Part shown: in pieces, positions 1-10,066 of the stretch | Position numbering within the stretch: position 1 is the stretch's first letter | How the letters are laid out: every line of letters begins with the position of its first letter | DNA from: Phragmites australis | Lineage: Eukaryota > Streptophyta > Magnoliopsida > Poales > Poaceae | Length of the DNA stretch: 64,000 nt | Direction: 5' to 3' | NCBI RefSeq assembly: GCF_958298935.1 | Contig: NC_084940.1 | Coordinates: 18,657,146-18,721,145 of the forward strand | Notes under the pieces: model-generated | What the model was told of the DNA's origin: nothing | The model's database searches: none | Seen by the model: the letters and a program-made list of their open reading frames with translations, nothing else | Position numbers and translations under genes: made by a program

Positions 1-1304
1 CCGCCGGCCGACGACCGCTGCTGTGGAGGCGACGGTGACGACGAGGATGATGGCTGGGGCACGAATGTCTGGGGGCGCTTTCCTTTGTCCCCCGGTGCCA
101 CCGCCGCTCCACTACCGGCGGCACTTCTTCCGTCGGCCTGGTGACTGCTGCCTGCGGCAGCCCCACGGTCGGCCTGCGGCCTACCGCCCGCGACACCCTT
201 GCCGCCGTTCTGCGTCCGGCCGCTCGCGGCCTCCCTGCCGCCCACCGGCGGCCTGCCACCTGCGGCGTCCCCGCCGCCGGTTCTTCCGGCGCCGCCGGTC
301 GCCACATCCACCCTGGGAATCTGGATAGTCCTGGGGTTCCAGCACCCAGGCCGGTCGACCAGGCCCTAGGCATCGAACTCGGGCAGCGTCGCTTGCAGCG
401 CCATCCGCCCCGGGTCCGCGTAGAGTGCCAACTGCTCCCGGGGTAGCACCGCCCGGGTCAGGTCTTCCACGCCGGTCACCACCCGGAGCAAGCCCGCCAG
501 CGCCGCCTCGTCCAGGTCCCAGTCCTCGCCGATCTGGGTCCTGGTGATGTCTTGGGGCCTGGTGTACATCCAGCAGGGGCGGGCCCACTCTCGCAGAGGC
601 ACCAGGCGGCGGCGCAGGTAGTCCGCCACCACTATCACCGACGTCAACCCCGCCTGGTGCAGGTCGTCGATGTAGTTCATCACCGGCCGCATCCGCTCAT
701 CCTCCGCCGGCGCCATCTCCCAGATCGACCTCTGGGGTTCCGCCACCACCTCCGGCAGCGTGAGGCGGTCGTGGGGGCTGACGTCGAAGTAGACCCAGTC
801 GTGCCGCCAATCATCCCACTTGCTCCGCAGCACCTGGGGGATGTACACCTCCGTCAAGTCATCCCGCAGCCGAAAGTTGCAGCAGCCGGCAACGTCCGCG
901 GTGGAGTAGCCTCTCTTCTTCCCGACCCGCCACAGGACGAAGAAGTGGCGAAACAGCGCCACCGACGGCGGCACCCCGACGAACATCTCGCAAAAATACG
1001 CGAAGATCGCTAGAATGACCACCGAGTTCGGGTTGAGGTGCGCCATCTGAATTCCGAAGGTGTGGAGGATCTAGAGGAAGAACGTCGAGAACGGTGGCAC
1101 CAGACCAGCCGCCAAGAAGGAGACGAAGATGACGACGCACCCCAGCCGGTCTGTGGTGGGCGGGTAGTTCGCCGGTGTCACCACCGAGGCCTCCTGCTGG
1201 CCTTTGGGCACCATCATCTTCCGCACCTTGTCCGCCCCCTCCTCGTTGACGAACCGCGACTCCGGCAGGATGTTGTCGGGTCCTTTGTCACGGCAGCTGC
1301 CCCC
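1..1304 (-). pseudogene. Antisense ORF of Tat retrotransposon, 'putative gypsy-type transposon' domain (PF04195-like), broken, 3' end off window
   Basis: The minus strand is open in one frame from 1304 to the window edge except for two amber codons, at 1071-1073 and 366-368. The N-terminal part reads like the plant PF04195 domain: a PESRFVNEEGADKVRKM stretch, then a hydrophobic FFL-stop-ILHTFGIQMAHLNPNSV segment, then residues with FAYFCEMFVGVPPSVALFRHFF. After the second amber the frame continues as a Gly/Pro/Arg-rich tail to position 1. Both stops are single-base changes in otherwise well kept coding sequence. In RIRE2/Grande-type elements this ORF lies antisense between pol and the 3' LTR, as here. 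Its biochemical role is unknown. The upstream exon, if any, is uncertain because the frame closes at 1305-1307. Confidence 0.85.
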
Positions 1305-1470
1305 CTACCCTCGGCATTGTCTCGGGGTGGGGGGTGTGCTGGAGCGGTGGGAGAGGAAGGATCTGTTGCGGGCCGGAGAGAGGGCGAGAGTTCTAGAGCG
1401 CAAGGAGGAAGAAGGTGAAGACTTGATCGCAAAGATGGCGTAAAGAGGGGGGCGGTTCGCTCCCCTCTCC

Positions 1471-1480
1471 CTTTTATATC
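1471..1480 (-). promoter_or_regulatory. Candidate TATA box for the antisense ORF
   Basis: On the minus strand the sequence GATATAAAAG lies about 170 bp upstream of the open frame of the antisense gene. It is followed by a GC-rich, pyrimidine-rich leader (about 1380-1465) that looks like a plant 5' UTR. It faces away from the LTR, so it would drive the antisense gene independently of the LTR promoter. This is inferred from sequence only. Confidence 0.5.
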
Positions 1481-1817
1481 TTCGGGAATTCAAACGATGC
1501 CTGCCGCGGCGCATTCGACGAAGCGAAATTCCTCGACCGACGCAAGCGCCAGGCGAATCTCCCTCGACCGGCGCGGTTGTCAGCGGTTGCCAGGCGTTCT
1601 ATCCTCGATCTGTGCGGTTGCCACGCGCGCCGCCTGCCTCGTTATCACGTGCCTCGGGAGTCGGCTGGACGCGCGTCCGTTCGGCTCCCGTTGGGCCGTA
1701 CCAGAAGCCTGGGCTAGAGAGAACAGCGCCTAAAAGCACGCCACGTGGCGTTGGTGCTGGGTTCGGCCTCGATGACGACGAAGGCCCGATCCGCAATCTC
1801 TGGGCCATCGCCTGCCA

Positions 1818-1834
1818 ATGGGCCCGGGGGCTGC
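1818..1834 (+). other. Polypurine tract of the Tat element
   Basis: A G-rich stretch (GGGCCCGGGGGCTGC) directly precedes the TGTCGG start of the 3' LTR, where the plus-strand primer is expected. It is interrupted by pyrimidines, so the exact primer cannot be named. Confidence 0.55.
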
Positions 1835-3299
1835 TGTCGGTGAATCAGGAACCAGGGGTCTCCGAATCCTGAGGCCAGGCCAGCATTCTGCCACGTGGCG
1901 CCTTCCCGAGGGGTTCATCTCCGCGAGGTACGAAAAGACTAAGTCCCGGGAGAGGGCGCTCGGGGCCATGAACAATGGTCCCCGAGTACTCGGGTTCCCC
2001 GATGATCTACGAAGACCAAGTGACCGGGAAGAAAGTGCTCGGGGTCATGAACAGTGGCCCCCGAGCACCCAAGTCCCCCGACGACTAGAAAAGCTGAGTA
2101 CCGGGAAGGGTGCACTCGGGGCCGCGAGCAGTGGCCCCCGAGCACCCAAGTACCCCGAGGACCCAAGGAAGGTAGTTCCGAGAGAGAGTGCTCGGGGCTG
2201 CGAACAGCGGCCCCTGAGCACTCGGTTCCCCGAGGATCTAAACAGTCAATTCCGGGAGAGACTGCTCGGGGCCGTGAATAGTGGCCCTCGAGCACTCGGT
2301 TCCCCGAGGACCAAGAGAAGGCGTTTTCGGGAGAGAGTGTTCGGGGAGGTGAACAGTGAACCCTGAGCACTCGGTTCCCCGACGGCTCAATAGTCCTTCG
2401 TCGGTGGCCCCCACAGGGGTCCAGCGATGAGGTGTCAGCCTGTGAAAGGCCCGATGCCACATTTAAGAGGGCGCGTCGCCTGTCACCTCTAACTGCTCCT
2501 GCCACGCTCAGTGTCAGTCCCTGCCACATCCTGACAGAAGGGCGTGGGGACATTTAATGCACGGGTCCCATCCCGCGTCATCCGGCGCGCCTCGGGATAG
2601 CATTGCAAGGCCCGAGGCACCCCGCCCGCCGCCCTGCTGTGTCAGACGAACAAGACCGGGTGGGCAGGCCGGGCGGCTCTCCGACTGCCCGGTGGGCCCA
2701 CTCCACGGCACCCGTTGCCAGCGCCATCATGACGACCGAAGACAGGGCGGGGGCGCGTTTTCAACCCCCCGTCACTTCGCGCTGGCGAGCCCATGATGAC
2801 TGCCTTTCCATTTATGGCACCTTGGAACTCGTGCCCTCCCTTTCGGGGCACGCTACCACCGGCGAGTATTTAAGGGAGCTGGCGGGCACAGACAAAGACA
2901 ATTTTTCCCAACTCTCGAACTTTTAGAGAACTCAAAGACACTTGCTCAGAGACCGAAGAACACCTTCGTACAAGCACAGAAGCTGAGACCACCGAAGAAC
3001 AAGGAGCCCGAAGCTCTAGGATAGACAAACATTCTTGTAACCAGCAATATTCCTGAGAGACATTCTCAGGGCATTTATAGCATCCACACAGGAGTAGGGT
3101 ATTATGCTCGGTGCGGCCCGAACCTGTCTAAAAATTCCTCCAGTGCATTTACTCCATTCTGCATAAGATCATTCCACCCCACCTGCCATCGCATTTACAT
3201 CCTTTATTTCTCCCGCAAATATACTCAGAATCATCCCCCCGGTCGAATCTCAAAAAGGGGTCCCTCATGATCCCTGCGATAGGAGTTCACCCTCCGACA
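1835..3299 (+). repeat. 3' LTR of the Tat element (1465 bp)
   Basis: It begins TGTCGGTGAATC and ends CACCCTCCGACA, so its ends form the inverted pair TGTCGG/CCGACA. Six tandem units fill the U3 part (1946-about 2390). A TATA-like TATTTAAG lies at 2867-2874, followed by a leader containing the grass-LTR signature AGGGTATTATGCTCGG near 3097-3112. The orientation is plus, opposite to the antisense ORF. The start was chosen because it follows a purine-rich tract and matches the terminal inversion of the end. Confidence 0.88.
1946..2390 (+). repeat. Six tandem ~76-bp units in LTR U3
   Basis: Units start at about 1946, 2024, 2101, 2178, 2252 and 2327, spacings of 78, 77, 77, 74 and 75 bp. Each carries a GCTCGGGG box and, about 25 bp later, the complementary CCCCGAGC/CCCCGAGT box, so every unit can fold as a hairpin. 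Copies have diverged by point changes. Tandem arrays in U3 are usual places for enhancer-like elements in LTRs; function here is inferred. Confidence 0.9.
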
Positions 3300-5345
3300 C
3301 ATACACTACCTGAAACGGACTTACCTTGGTGGTGGAGTGCACCGACATGTTATAAGAAAATTCAATATGTGGTAAACACTCTTCCCACATCCTCAAATTC
3401 TTCTTTAGTACTGCTCGTCACATGGTCGATAATGTGCAGTTGATGACTTGTGTTTGACTATCAGTTTGGGGATGATACGTAGTAGAAAACAGTAGCTTTG
3501 TCCCCAATTTATTCCAAAGTGATCTCCAAAAGTCATTCAAAAACTTTTTGTCTTGATCCGAGATGATAGTATTAGGCACTCCATGTAGGCGAACGATTTC
3601 CCTGAAAAACAAATCAGTTATGTTTGTAGCTTCATCGCTCTTGTGTTAAGGAATAAAATGCGCTATTTTAGAAAATCTATCCACAACTACAAATATGATA
3701 TCCCCCCTCATTGTCCTAGGCAGTCCTAAAAAAAATTCATAGAAATATCCTCCCATGGTGCACTAGGAACAGGAAGAGGCATATAAAGACCACATGGATT
3801 TAAGTAAGACTTAGCTTTGTTGCAAGTGGTACAATGTAAAACGTAACGCTCGACGTCTTGTCTCATCTTTGATCAAAAGAAGTGGGCATCCGGCATATCT
3901 TTAGTCTTCTTTGCTCCAAAATGTGCCATCAATCCTCCCCTATGCGCCTCCTGTAACAACAAAAGACGAACGGAGCTAGCTGGAATGCATAGCTTGTTAG
4001 CAAGATAGAGCAATCCTTCATTCAGTACATATTTATTCCATGTCTTCCATTCTTTACAATGTTCAAGCACTTCTTTAAAGTCCAAATCAGCAGCATATAA
4101 GTCTTTAATTGTCTCTAAACCAAAAATCTTATGATCAAGTAGAGATAACATGGTATAACGCCTAGAAAGCGCATCAGCAATCACATTGTCCTTTCATTTC
4201 TTATGTTTTATGACATATGGAAAAGACTCAATAAATTCTACCCATTTAGCATGTCATTTATTCAGTTTAGCTTAACTTCTAATATGTTTCAACGATTCAT
4301 GATCAGAATGTATAACAATTTTTTTTAGGCCATAGATAATGTTGCCAAGTTTCAAGCACACAAACTAAAGCATACAATTCTTTATCATAAGTGGAATAAT
4401 TCAGACTTGACCCACTTAATTTCTAACTGAAATAAGCAACAGATTTACCTTCTTGAATTAGCACACCCTAAATTCCAATCTCACTAGCGTCACATTCTAG
4501 TTCAAAAGTCTTACCAAAATCAGGAAGTTGGAGCAATGGAGCATGGGTGAGCTTCTCTTTCAACAACTTGAATGCTTGTTCTTGTGCAGGTCCATATTTG
4601 AAAACTACTTCTTTCTTTGTCAACTCATTTAATGGAGCAGCAATGGTGTTGAAATCCCGCACAAATCATCGATAGAAACCCGCAAGACTATGAAAGCTTC
4701 TCACTTGAGTAACAGTCTCATGGGTTGGCCAGCTCTTTATGGCTACAATTTTTGCTTCATCCACCTCTATTCCCTGTGGAGTAACAACATAGCCAAGAAA
4801 AAAAGCTCGATCCATGCAAAAGATGCACTTTTCGAGGTTGCTAAATAAACATGCATCTCTCAAAGTGTTAAAAATAGCACGTAAGTGACCAAAGTGTAGT
4901 TTATATGACTTGCTGTAAATCAAGATGTCATTAAAGTAAACCACCACAAATCTTCCAATGAAAGCACGTAAAACTTCGTTCATCGAGTGCATGAAAGTAC
5001 TAAGTGCATTAGTTAACCCAAAAGGCATTACTAACCACTCATACAAACCAGACTTAGTTTTAAATACAGTCTTCCATTCATCTCCAAGTTTCATCCTAAT
5101 TTGGTAGTATCCACTTCGCAAGTTAATTATAGTGAAAATTATAGAACCACTCAACTCATCAAGCATATCATCTAACCTAGGGATAGGGTGACGATATCTT
5201 ATAGTAATATTATTGATGGCTCTACAATCAACACATATACGCCAACTACAGTCTTTCTTAGGAACCAAAAGAACAGGAATAACACGAGGGCTAAGACTTT
5301 CTCGGATATACCCGCGGTCCAAAAGGTCTTGTACTTTTCACTGAA
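3300..5345 (-). pseudogene. Gypsy pol: reverse transcriptase, RNase H and partial integrase, broken
   Basis: RT is longest in the uninterrupted stretch 5322-4666, with [33 protein letters not shown] and MPFGLTNA motifs. The catalytic box, normally with paired aspartates, reads YFNDILIY, so one catalytic Asp is replaced by Asn. RNase H follows at about 4660-4160, ending in the IADALSRR motif (near 4170). The integrase zinc-binding region begins at about 4050, and the core is at 3612-3418 with [14 protein letters not shown] and [10 protein letters not shown]. The frame then runs through [20 protein letters not shown] to VVY at 3300, where it is cut. At least six in-frame stops or shifts separate these blocks. 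This copy cannot make active enzyme. Confidence 0.92.
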
Positions 5346-5709
5346 TTTTCTTAGTCTCTTCCGGTTGGTCCTATATGCAGCACGATTTGGCAAAGTTGCT
5401 CCCAGAATCAAATCAATTTGATATTCAATCCCTCAAATAGGTGTTACTCCCGGGATACTCCAGCTGAAAATACATCCACAAACTCCTGTAAAAGATTAGT
5501 AGCACGAGGAGGCAAAGAGTTAGATATATTATTGAGTGAAACTAAAGCATCTTTGCATATCAAAGCATAGCATGGTAGCTCATTATCACAAATTTCAGCA
5601 AGGTCAGATTTAGTAGTAAGCATAACACATATTTTAGTCTAATTCCATCGGACTTAGAAGTTGTTGCTGCTTTCTCCTTTTTGGGTGGAAAAACTTTTTC
5701 CTCTACTTG

Positions 5710-6141
5710 CTAATTTTCATATTCATTCTCAAACTCTTTTCTCTTATTTTCAGCTATCTCTTGTTCATATTTCACAACTTCAGGGGTTAACGATAGAAAA
5801 GTTATTTTCTTTCCTTTATGCATAAGGGTGTACTTATTACTTCTACTATGATTTGTTGCATCGGTATCAAACTCCCATGGTCGTCCTAACAAAAGAGAGC
5901 ATGCTTGCATGGGAACTACATCAAAATCAGCACAATCATGGTATGAACCAATAGAAAAATGCACCCTAGCTGTTTGCATTACCTTCAATTCAACACTGTT
6001 GTTGAACCATTGAATATGATACGGGTGAGGATGGTTTCTTGTAGGCAAGGCAAGCTTGATCATATCTGAACTTATCAAGTTGTTGCAACTTCCTCCATCA
6101 ATAATGACTCGAACACGATAATCCTTGACTATTACGAACAT
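5710..6141 (-). pseudogene. Retropepsin-like protease region of the Gypsy element
   Basis: An open segment of 143 residues carries IIDGGSCNNLISSDMI, the DGGS-type active-site variant common in plant Gypsy proteases, and later LLLGRPWEFD, the conserved flap-distal motif. Spacing to RT downstream (5.3 kb) and the gag knuckle region upstream (6.4 kb) fits one gag-pol. The flanking frame is broken on both sides. Confidence 0.85.
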
Positions 6142-6149
6142 TTAAAACA

Positions 6150-7570
6150 AATTGTGGCATTGTAGCTATTCCACTTGCTCCATTTGAGTACTTAATACTC
6201 GTTGCACAATGAGTGTCCTATAATTCTCCATAGCAGCTGCACTCAATTCTTCCTCATTGTCGATATTCGTCTCATGTTTGTCCTCATCGCCTGCATGGTT
6301 AGCTACAAGTGCATATTCATCCTCAATATCACTAGCACTTACATATCCACTATCTTCTGTTACAATGTACACTCGTTGACTTGGGCAATCCTTCATGACA
6401 TGGCTCATTCCCTTGCATGGTGGCATATAATCCCGATCGATCGGCCTATAGAAGCAACTGAAAAGAGCTCTTTGCTGGCCCCAGCACACTTACGGATTTG
6501 CTTACCTCGGGAGCATGTGATGGTGTCGAAGATACTGCTGAATGCGCCCTACTCGAGAAGGGGGCAGCAGACCGTGTAGCTGAACGTGGGGCTATTTTGA
6601 CTTGTCCCGATGTTGATTTTGAAGTGATCGTGCTTCCAAAATTGCTCCTTGGTCCCTGTTATCATTCTTGCAATTCTTTTTCAGCCAGACATGCAAGTTG
6701 AAACAATCAACACTATTGTATTCTTTGTAATCAACTATATCTTGAATTTCATGCCTTAACCCTCCAGAAAAGTGTGCCATTGCAGTCTCTTCATCCTCAA
6801 TAATATCACAACGCAATTGTAGCTCCTAGTAATATTCTTCTACGGATCTATCACATTGGTTTAAGCACTGCAATTTCTTATACGAATCATATTTAAAAGA
6901 GAGTGGAACAAATCTGTTACACATAGCAACCTTTAAAGCATTATAAGTAGTAGGAGCTAATTCGTCGATGCATACCCTATTCCACCAGATGATTGCAAAA
7001 TTTTTAAATTCACTAGTGACTTGCTTAACTCTATGCACTTCAGGAACTAAATGAGCATTAAATTTCTATTCTACCGTCATCTCCCAATCTAAATGCTTTT
7101 CAGCATCATAAGCACCCTCAAAAGATGGTATAGTAAACTTAACCTTAGCAAATGGATGATCATTAATACATGGGATATGTTGCTGAAAATTATTACCTCT
7201 CATACCTTAACAGTTGAAGTTCAATCGGCTCCTTTGTCGTTCATCAAAGGCGTCACGTTCTTGTCACAAAATTCCATCATCCGCAATGAACTCCTCTTGT
7301 TCATAGGCTGCACCATGAGGATCCACTTGACCATTGTTCAGTGGCAGATTAACCAATCAATCAAAGCGTGTATTTGAGCATTCCAATACTTCCATTAATT
7401 TGTTGCAATGCGGTATTGGTTCCCGCAAGCTTCTTGTCGATGTCGTCATTATTAGTTTGTCGATGATCATCCAACAACATTGTGAGTTCTTCCCTCAAAA
7501 CACACTCTTTTACATCCGATGTTTCTCCTGCTATGGTTAGTCGAAGATAGAAAACAACGGAAGACAAATT
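6150..7570 (-). pseudogene. Gypsy gag, broken in several frames
   Basis: Reading 5' to 3' on the minus strand: an N-terminal piece at 7567-7361, the retrotransposon gag core at 7038-6826 (FAIIWWNRVC, LAPTTYNALKVAM, SVEEYY), its continuation at 6816-6592 (MAHFSGGLRHEIQDIV), then a single CCHC-like knuckle remnant near 6420 (CKGMSHVMKDCPS), followed by an acidic linker. Blocks sit in different frames or are divided by stops. Gag would form the virus-like particle; this copy cannot. Confidence 0.85.
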
Positions 7571-8203
7571 ATCCCTATCGACTACTAGGTGCTAGAGGTG
7601 GAGTCACACACTCTCAAGCATCTTACCATGCTCTTGCAAGTATTCTTACCAATCACCGCAGTTGGCACAACTGGTGGCTAGTTCATGATACCTTATCGGG
7701 TACGAGTGAAGTAGTTCCAAGGGGAAAAACTGTTCTAATTGAGAGAAGGTGTAGCTTGGATAGGCAATATTTAGTAGCAAGGAATGGCAATAATTGTAAT
7801 CAGATTAGCAAAGCTGAATAAAAGCCCACAATACTCATCACAGTTGCTGGTCCGAATACGTTCCTAGAACTAGCTTAAGCAAGCCGAAAACTATAATAAA
7901 CACAAGCACAAAGGAACAAAATTCGCAGTGCAAACTGATTTTCTTGTTTTGAATTATCTCTCTCTCTCTTCTTTTTTTGCACTTTTTGCTTCCTCTCTTT
8001 TTGCACTCCTTGCTTCTTCTTCTTTTGGCACTCTTTGCTTCTTGCTTGCTTTTCTTTTCTTTTTTTCTATTTTTTTGCGAATGTAACACAAACTCAAAAA
8101 CTCTTCTACTACCTTTTCTAAGACCAGTGAGGTATGTGGGTCACAATTTTTTTTCCGGAGAGCAAGGGTATAAAGGTAATAAAAAGATATGATGAGTGAT
8201 ACT

Positions 8204-8207
<4 letters not shown>
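7571..8207. other. Untranslated leader of the Gypsy element, A/T- and pyrimidine-rich
   Basis: Between gag and the simple repeat there is no recognisable coding sequence. Low-complexity T/C-rich runs at 7960-8080 create Lys-rich open frames on the minus strand that I regard as spurious. Confidence 0.6.

Positions 8208-8208
<1 letters not shown>

Positions 8209-8241
<33 letters not shown>
8209..8241. repeat. (CT)n microsatellite
   Basis: About 16 perfect CT dinucleotides in the leader of the Gypsy element. The sequence GTGATACTAAAACT lies both just before and about 30 bp after the run, suggesting a small local duplication. Confidence 0.95.
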
Positions 8242-8244
<3 letters not shown>

Positions 8245-8389
8245 CTTTGTCTACCTCTGTTTGGGTGATCGAGTGATACTAAAACTTTGTCGGACATTAC
8301 TTGATATGATGAGTTTGTAGGATGTCCGAGAAAAGCCAGAAACAGATAGACTCCGACTAGGTTATGGAGAAGAAAACGAGTGGGTTGTT

Positions 8390-8896
8390 GAATCCGACTA
8401 GGTGGTCGAACCCGAAAGGATGGTGGGATTCGAGAAGGTGGGCGATTTCGACTAGGTGGTCAGAGTGACTGGTCGGGACCCCAAGTGGGTAGTCGGAGTG
8501 GCTAGTCGGACCCCGAGTGGATGGTCGGAATAACTGGTCGGGACCCTGAGTGGATGGTCAGAGCGACTAGTGGTCGAACCCGAGTAGATGGTCGACTCGA
8601 CTAGTGGTCGAACTCGAGTAGATGGTTTAAGCGACTAGTGGTCGAACCCAAGTAGATCGTCGACTCGACTAGTGGTCCAACTCGAGTAGATGTTTTAAGC
8701 GACTAGTGGTCGAACATGACTTGATGGTCGACTCGACTAGTGGTCGAACTCGAGTAGATGGTTAAAGCAACTAGTGGTCGAACACAACTTGATGGTCGAC
8801 TCGACTAGTGGTCCAACTCAAGTAGATGGTTTAAGCGACTAGTGGTCAAACACGACTTGATGGTCGACTCGACTAGTGGTCGGACTCGAGTAGATA
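8390..8896. repeat. 34-bp minisatellite in the Gypsy leader
   Basis: The motif GACTAGTGG recurs at 8565, 8599, 8633, 8667 and 8701, exactly 34 bp apart, and the array continues to about 8890. Alternate units differ (one ends GTCGACTC, the next GTTTAAGC), giving a 68-bp higher-order period. The left part (8390-8565) is an older, looser version with GGTCGG boxes. It lies between the primer-binding site and gag. Confidence 0.92.
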
Positions 8897-9140
8897 CACG
8901 ACGACTAAACAGTGAGACTCGACACTAGAAACTAGAACACAATGACTCGACCAGCATCAAAGACACCAAAGATGGACTCAAACTCAACGACGCGAATACT
9001 GAAAACAAAATTGTGAAGGCTCGGAGTGGTTTGGACAGCGGAAAAACTAAGATCTAAATATTTTAGTGGGGCAATTTTCTAGACACTAGGTAATGGAAAA
9101 CGTCGAAACAAAGGGGATAACTGAGATTACCTAACGGGCA

Positions 9141-9158
9141 ACCGAGGATCTGATACCA
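9141..9158 (-). other. Primer-binding site (tRNA-Met type)
   Basis: The minus strand reads TGGTATCAGATCCTCGGT, two bases inside the LTR. The first ten bases match the complement of the plant initiator tRNA-Met 3' end; one later base differs. It fixes the element's orientation. Confidence 0.85.
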
Positions 9159-9160
9159 CT

Positions 9161-10066
9161 TGATACGCGTTTGCCCGATCTTCGAAAAGGTAATATGATA
9201 AGTCAATTGATGGAGCTTCGACGTTGATGATCCAAAGGCTCAGAACAGAACAGATCGAGAACCCTCGCAACCACTACACCACTACTCCGTGGTTATCAAC
9301 CATGCCAGATGCAATTGACCTCGCCAAGAAGGCTTTTCCTGCAAGCGAATCAAGAACACAAGCAAGAACAGGTAGATGCAATCTGAATATTGCTAATTAC
9401 CAATGAAGTACTCGAGTTGGGGTTCAACAAACCGTTAAAAGGTGAAATTGTCTAAAACAGAATAATCTAAACTAAACCGTAGCCTAAACTATGATGGCTA
9501 CTGTGTATATATAGGGGGGACGTGAGAAGGTCAATGTAGGGTTGTGCAGCTGTGGAAAGAGGCGTACACAACCTGAACTCCAACTTCGACACGATTACAT
9601 AACCCAACTAGGTCTAAAACGGTGGAACAACACCTTATTCCTTCTACTCTGACTACACAATAAAGAATAGTTGGTCGAGCTCATATCCATTGGAAAGGGA
9701 TCCTCATAAGCTTCCAGAATATCCAAGATTGCCTAAAACGGACTTCGTATGAGAGAGTTATGCCCGTTTTACTGACATGCTGTCCTGGGACTCAACCACG
9801 ACTACGACTAGAGCTCAGCCTTGAGTTTGAGTAGACTTGTCCTTTGAGGGATGACGTCCGAGTATGGTTGTGCTGCTTCTCCCACGTTCCTAAGCAATAA
9901 AACATCATAAGAATTTAGTAGTAATCCATCCAGGGAAGCATGAACAGAAAGGGATGAGTTCACCTGGTGGTCTAATTGTCATGCAGATGCTCTTATAATT
10001 GGACCTTGTATGATTTGAGGATTATTGGTGGTATTGTTCGTATCCGAAGGAGCCATGGGCTCATCA
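9161..10066 (-). repeat. 5' LTR of the Gypsy element (~906 bp)
   Basis: In plus coordinates it runs from TGATACGCG (next to the primer site) to GGGCTCATCA; on the minus strand it therefore starts TGATGAGCCC and ends CGCGTATCA, a TG...CA pair. A minus-strand TATA stretch (CTATATATACAC) lies at about 9508-9519. The outer boundary is less certain, by up to 3 bp, because the partner LTR lies outside the window. Confidence 0.75.

Larger units (their letters stand above)
1..3299 (+). mobile_element. 3' end of a Tat-lineage Ty3/Gypsy LTR retrotransposon (truncated by window edge)
   Basis: The block holds an antisense ORF, a polypurine tract and a complete 3' LTR, in the order known for Tat-lineage grass elements such as RIRE2 and Grande. 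Only the 3' part is present; gag-pol and the 5' LTR would lie to the left of the window. The LTR ends in CCGACA at 3299. The very next base resumes the integrase reading frame of another retrotransposon on the minus strand, so this element is inserted there. CATAC at 3300-3304 should be one half of its target-site duplication. The lineage call rests on the antisense PF04195-like ORF and the overall architecture, not on an alignment. Confidence 0.85.
3300..10066 (-). mobile_element. Degenerate Ty3/Gypsy retrotransposon, 5' LTR to integrase, cut by the Tat element
   Basis: On the minus strand the order is LTR (10066-9161), tRNA-Met primer site, 1.5-kb leader with minisatellite, gag, protease, RT, RNase H, integrase. 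The gag-protease-RT-RNaseH-integrase order identifies Ty3/Gypsy. Coding sequence is full of stops and frameshifts. Integrase stops at 3300, mid-protein, where the Tat LTR begins; the rest of integrase and the 3' LTR should lie to the left of the window beyond the Tat element. The RT reads like chromovirus-type grass elements, but the lineage was not tested. Its own right end abuts a different LTR family at 10067, so it inserted there. Confidence 0.9.

Noticed and set aside
181..588. Arg/Pro-rich open frames on both strands at the left edge
   Set aside because: They are shadow frames of the GC-rich antisense retrotransposon gene; the frame with family motifs is the one described.
7838..8089. 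Lys/Arg-rich minus-strand frame
   Set aside because: It arises from a T/C-rich low-complexity leader between gag and the microsatellite and has no domain.
8390..8896. CRISPR-like array (34-bp period)
   Set aside because: The units are contiguous with no unique spacers, and the setting is a plant retrotransposon leader; it is a minisatellite.
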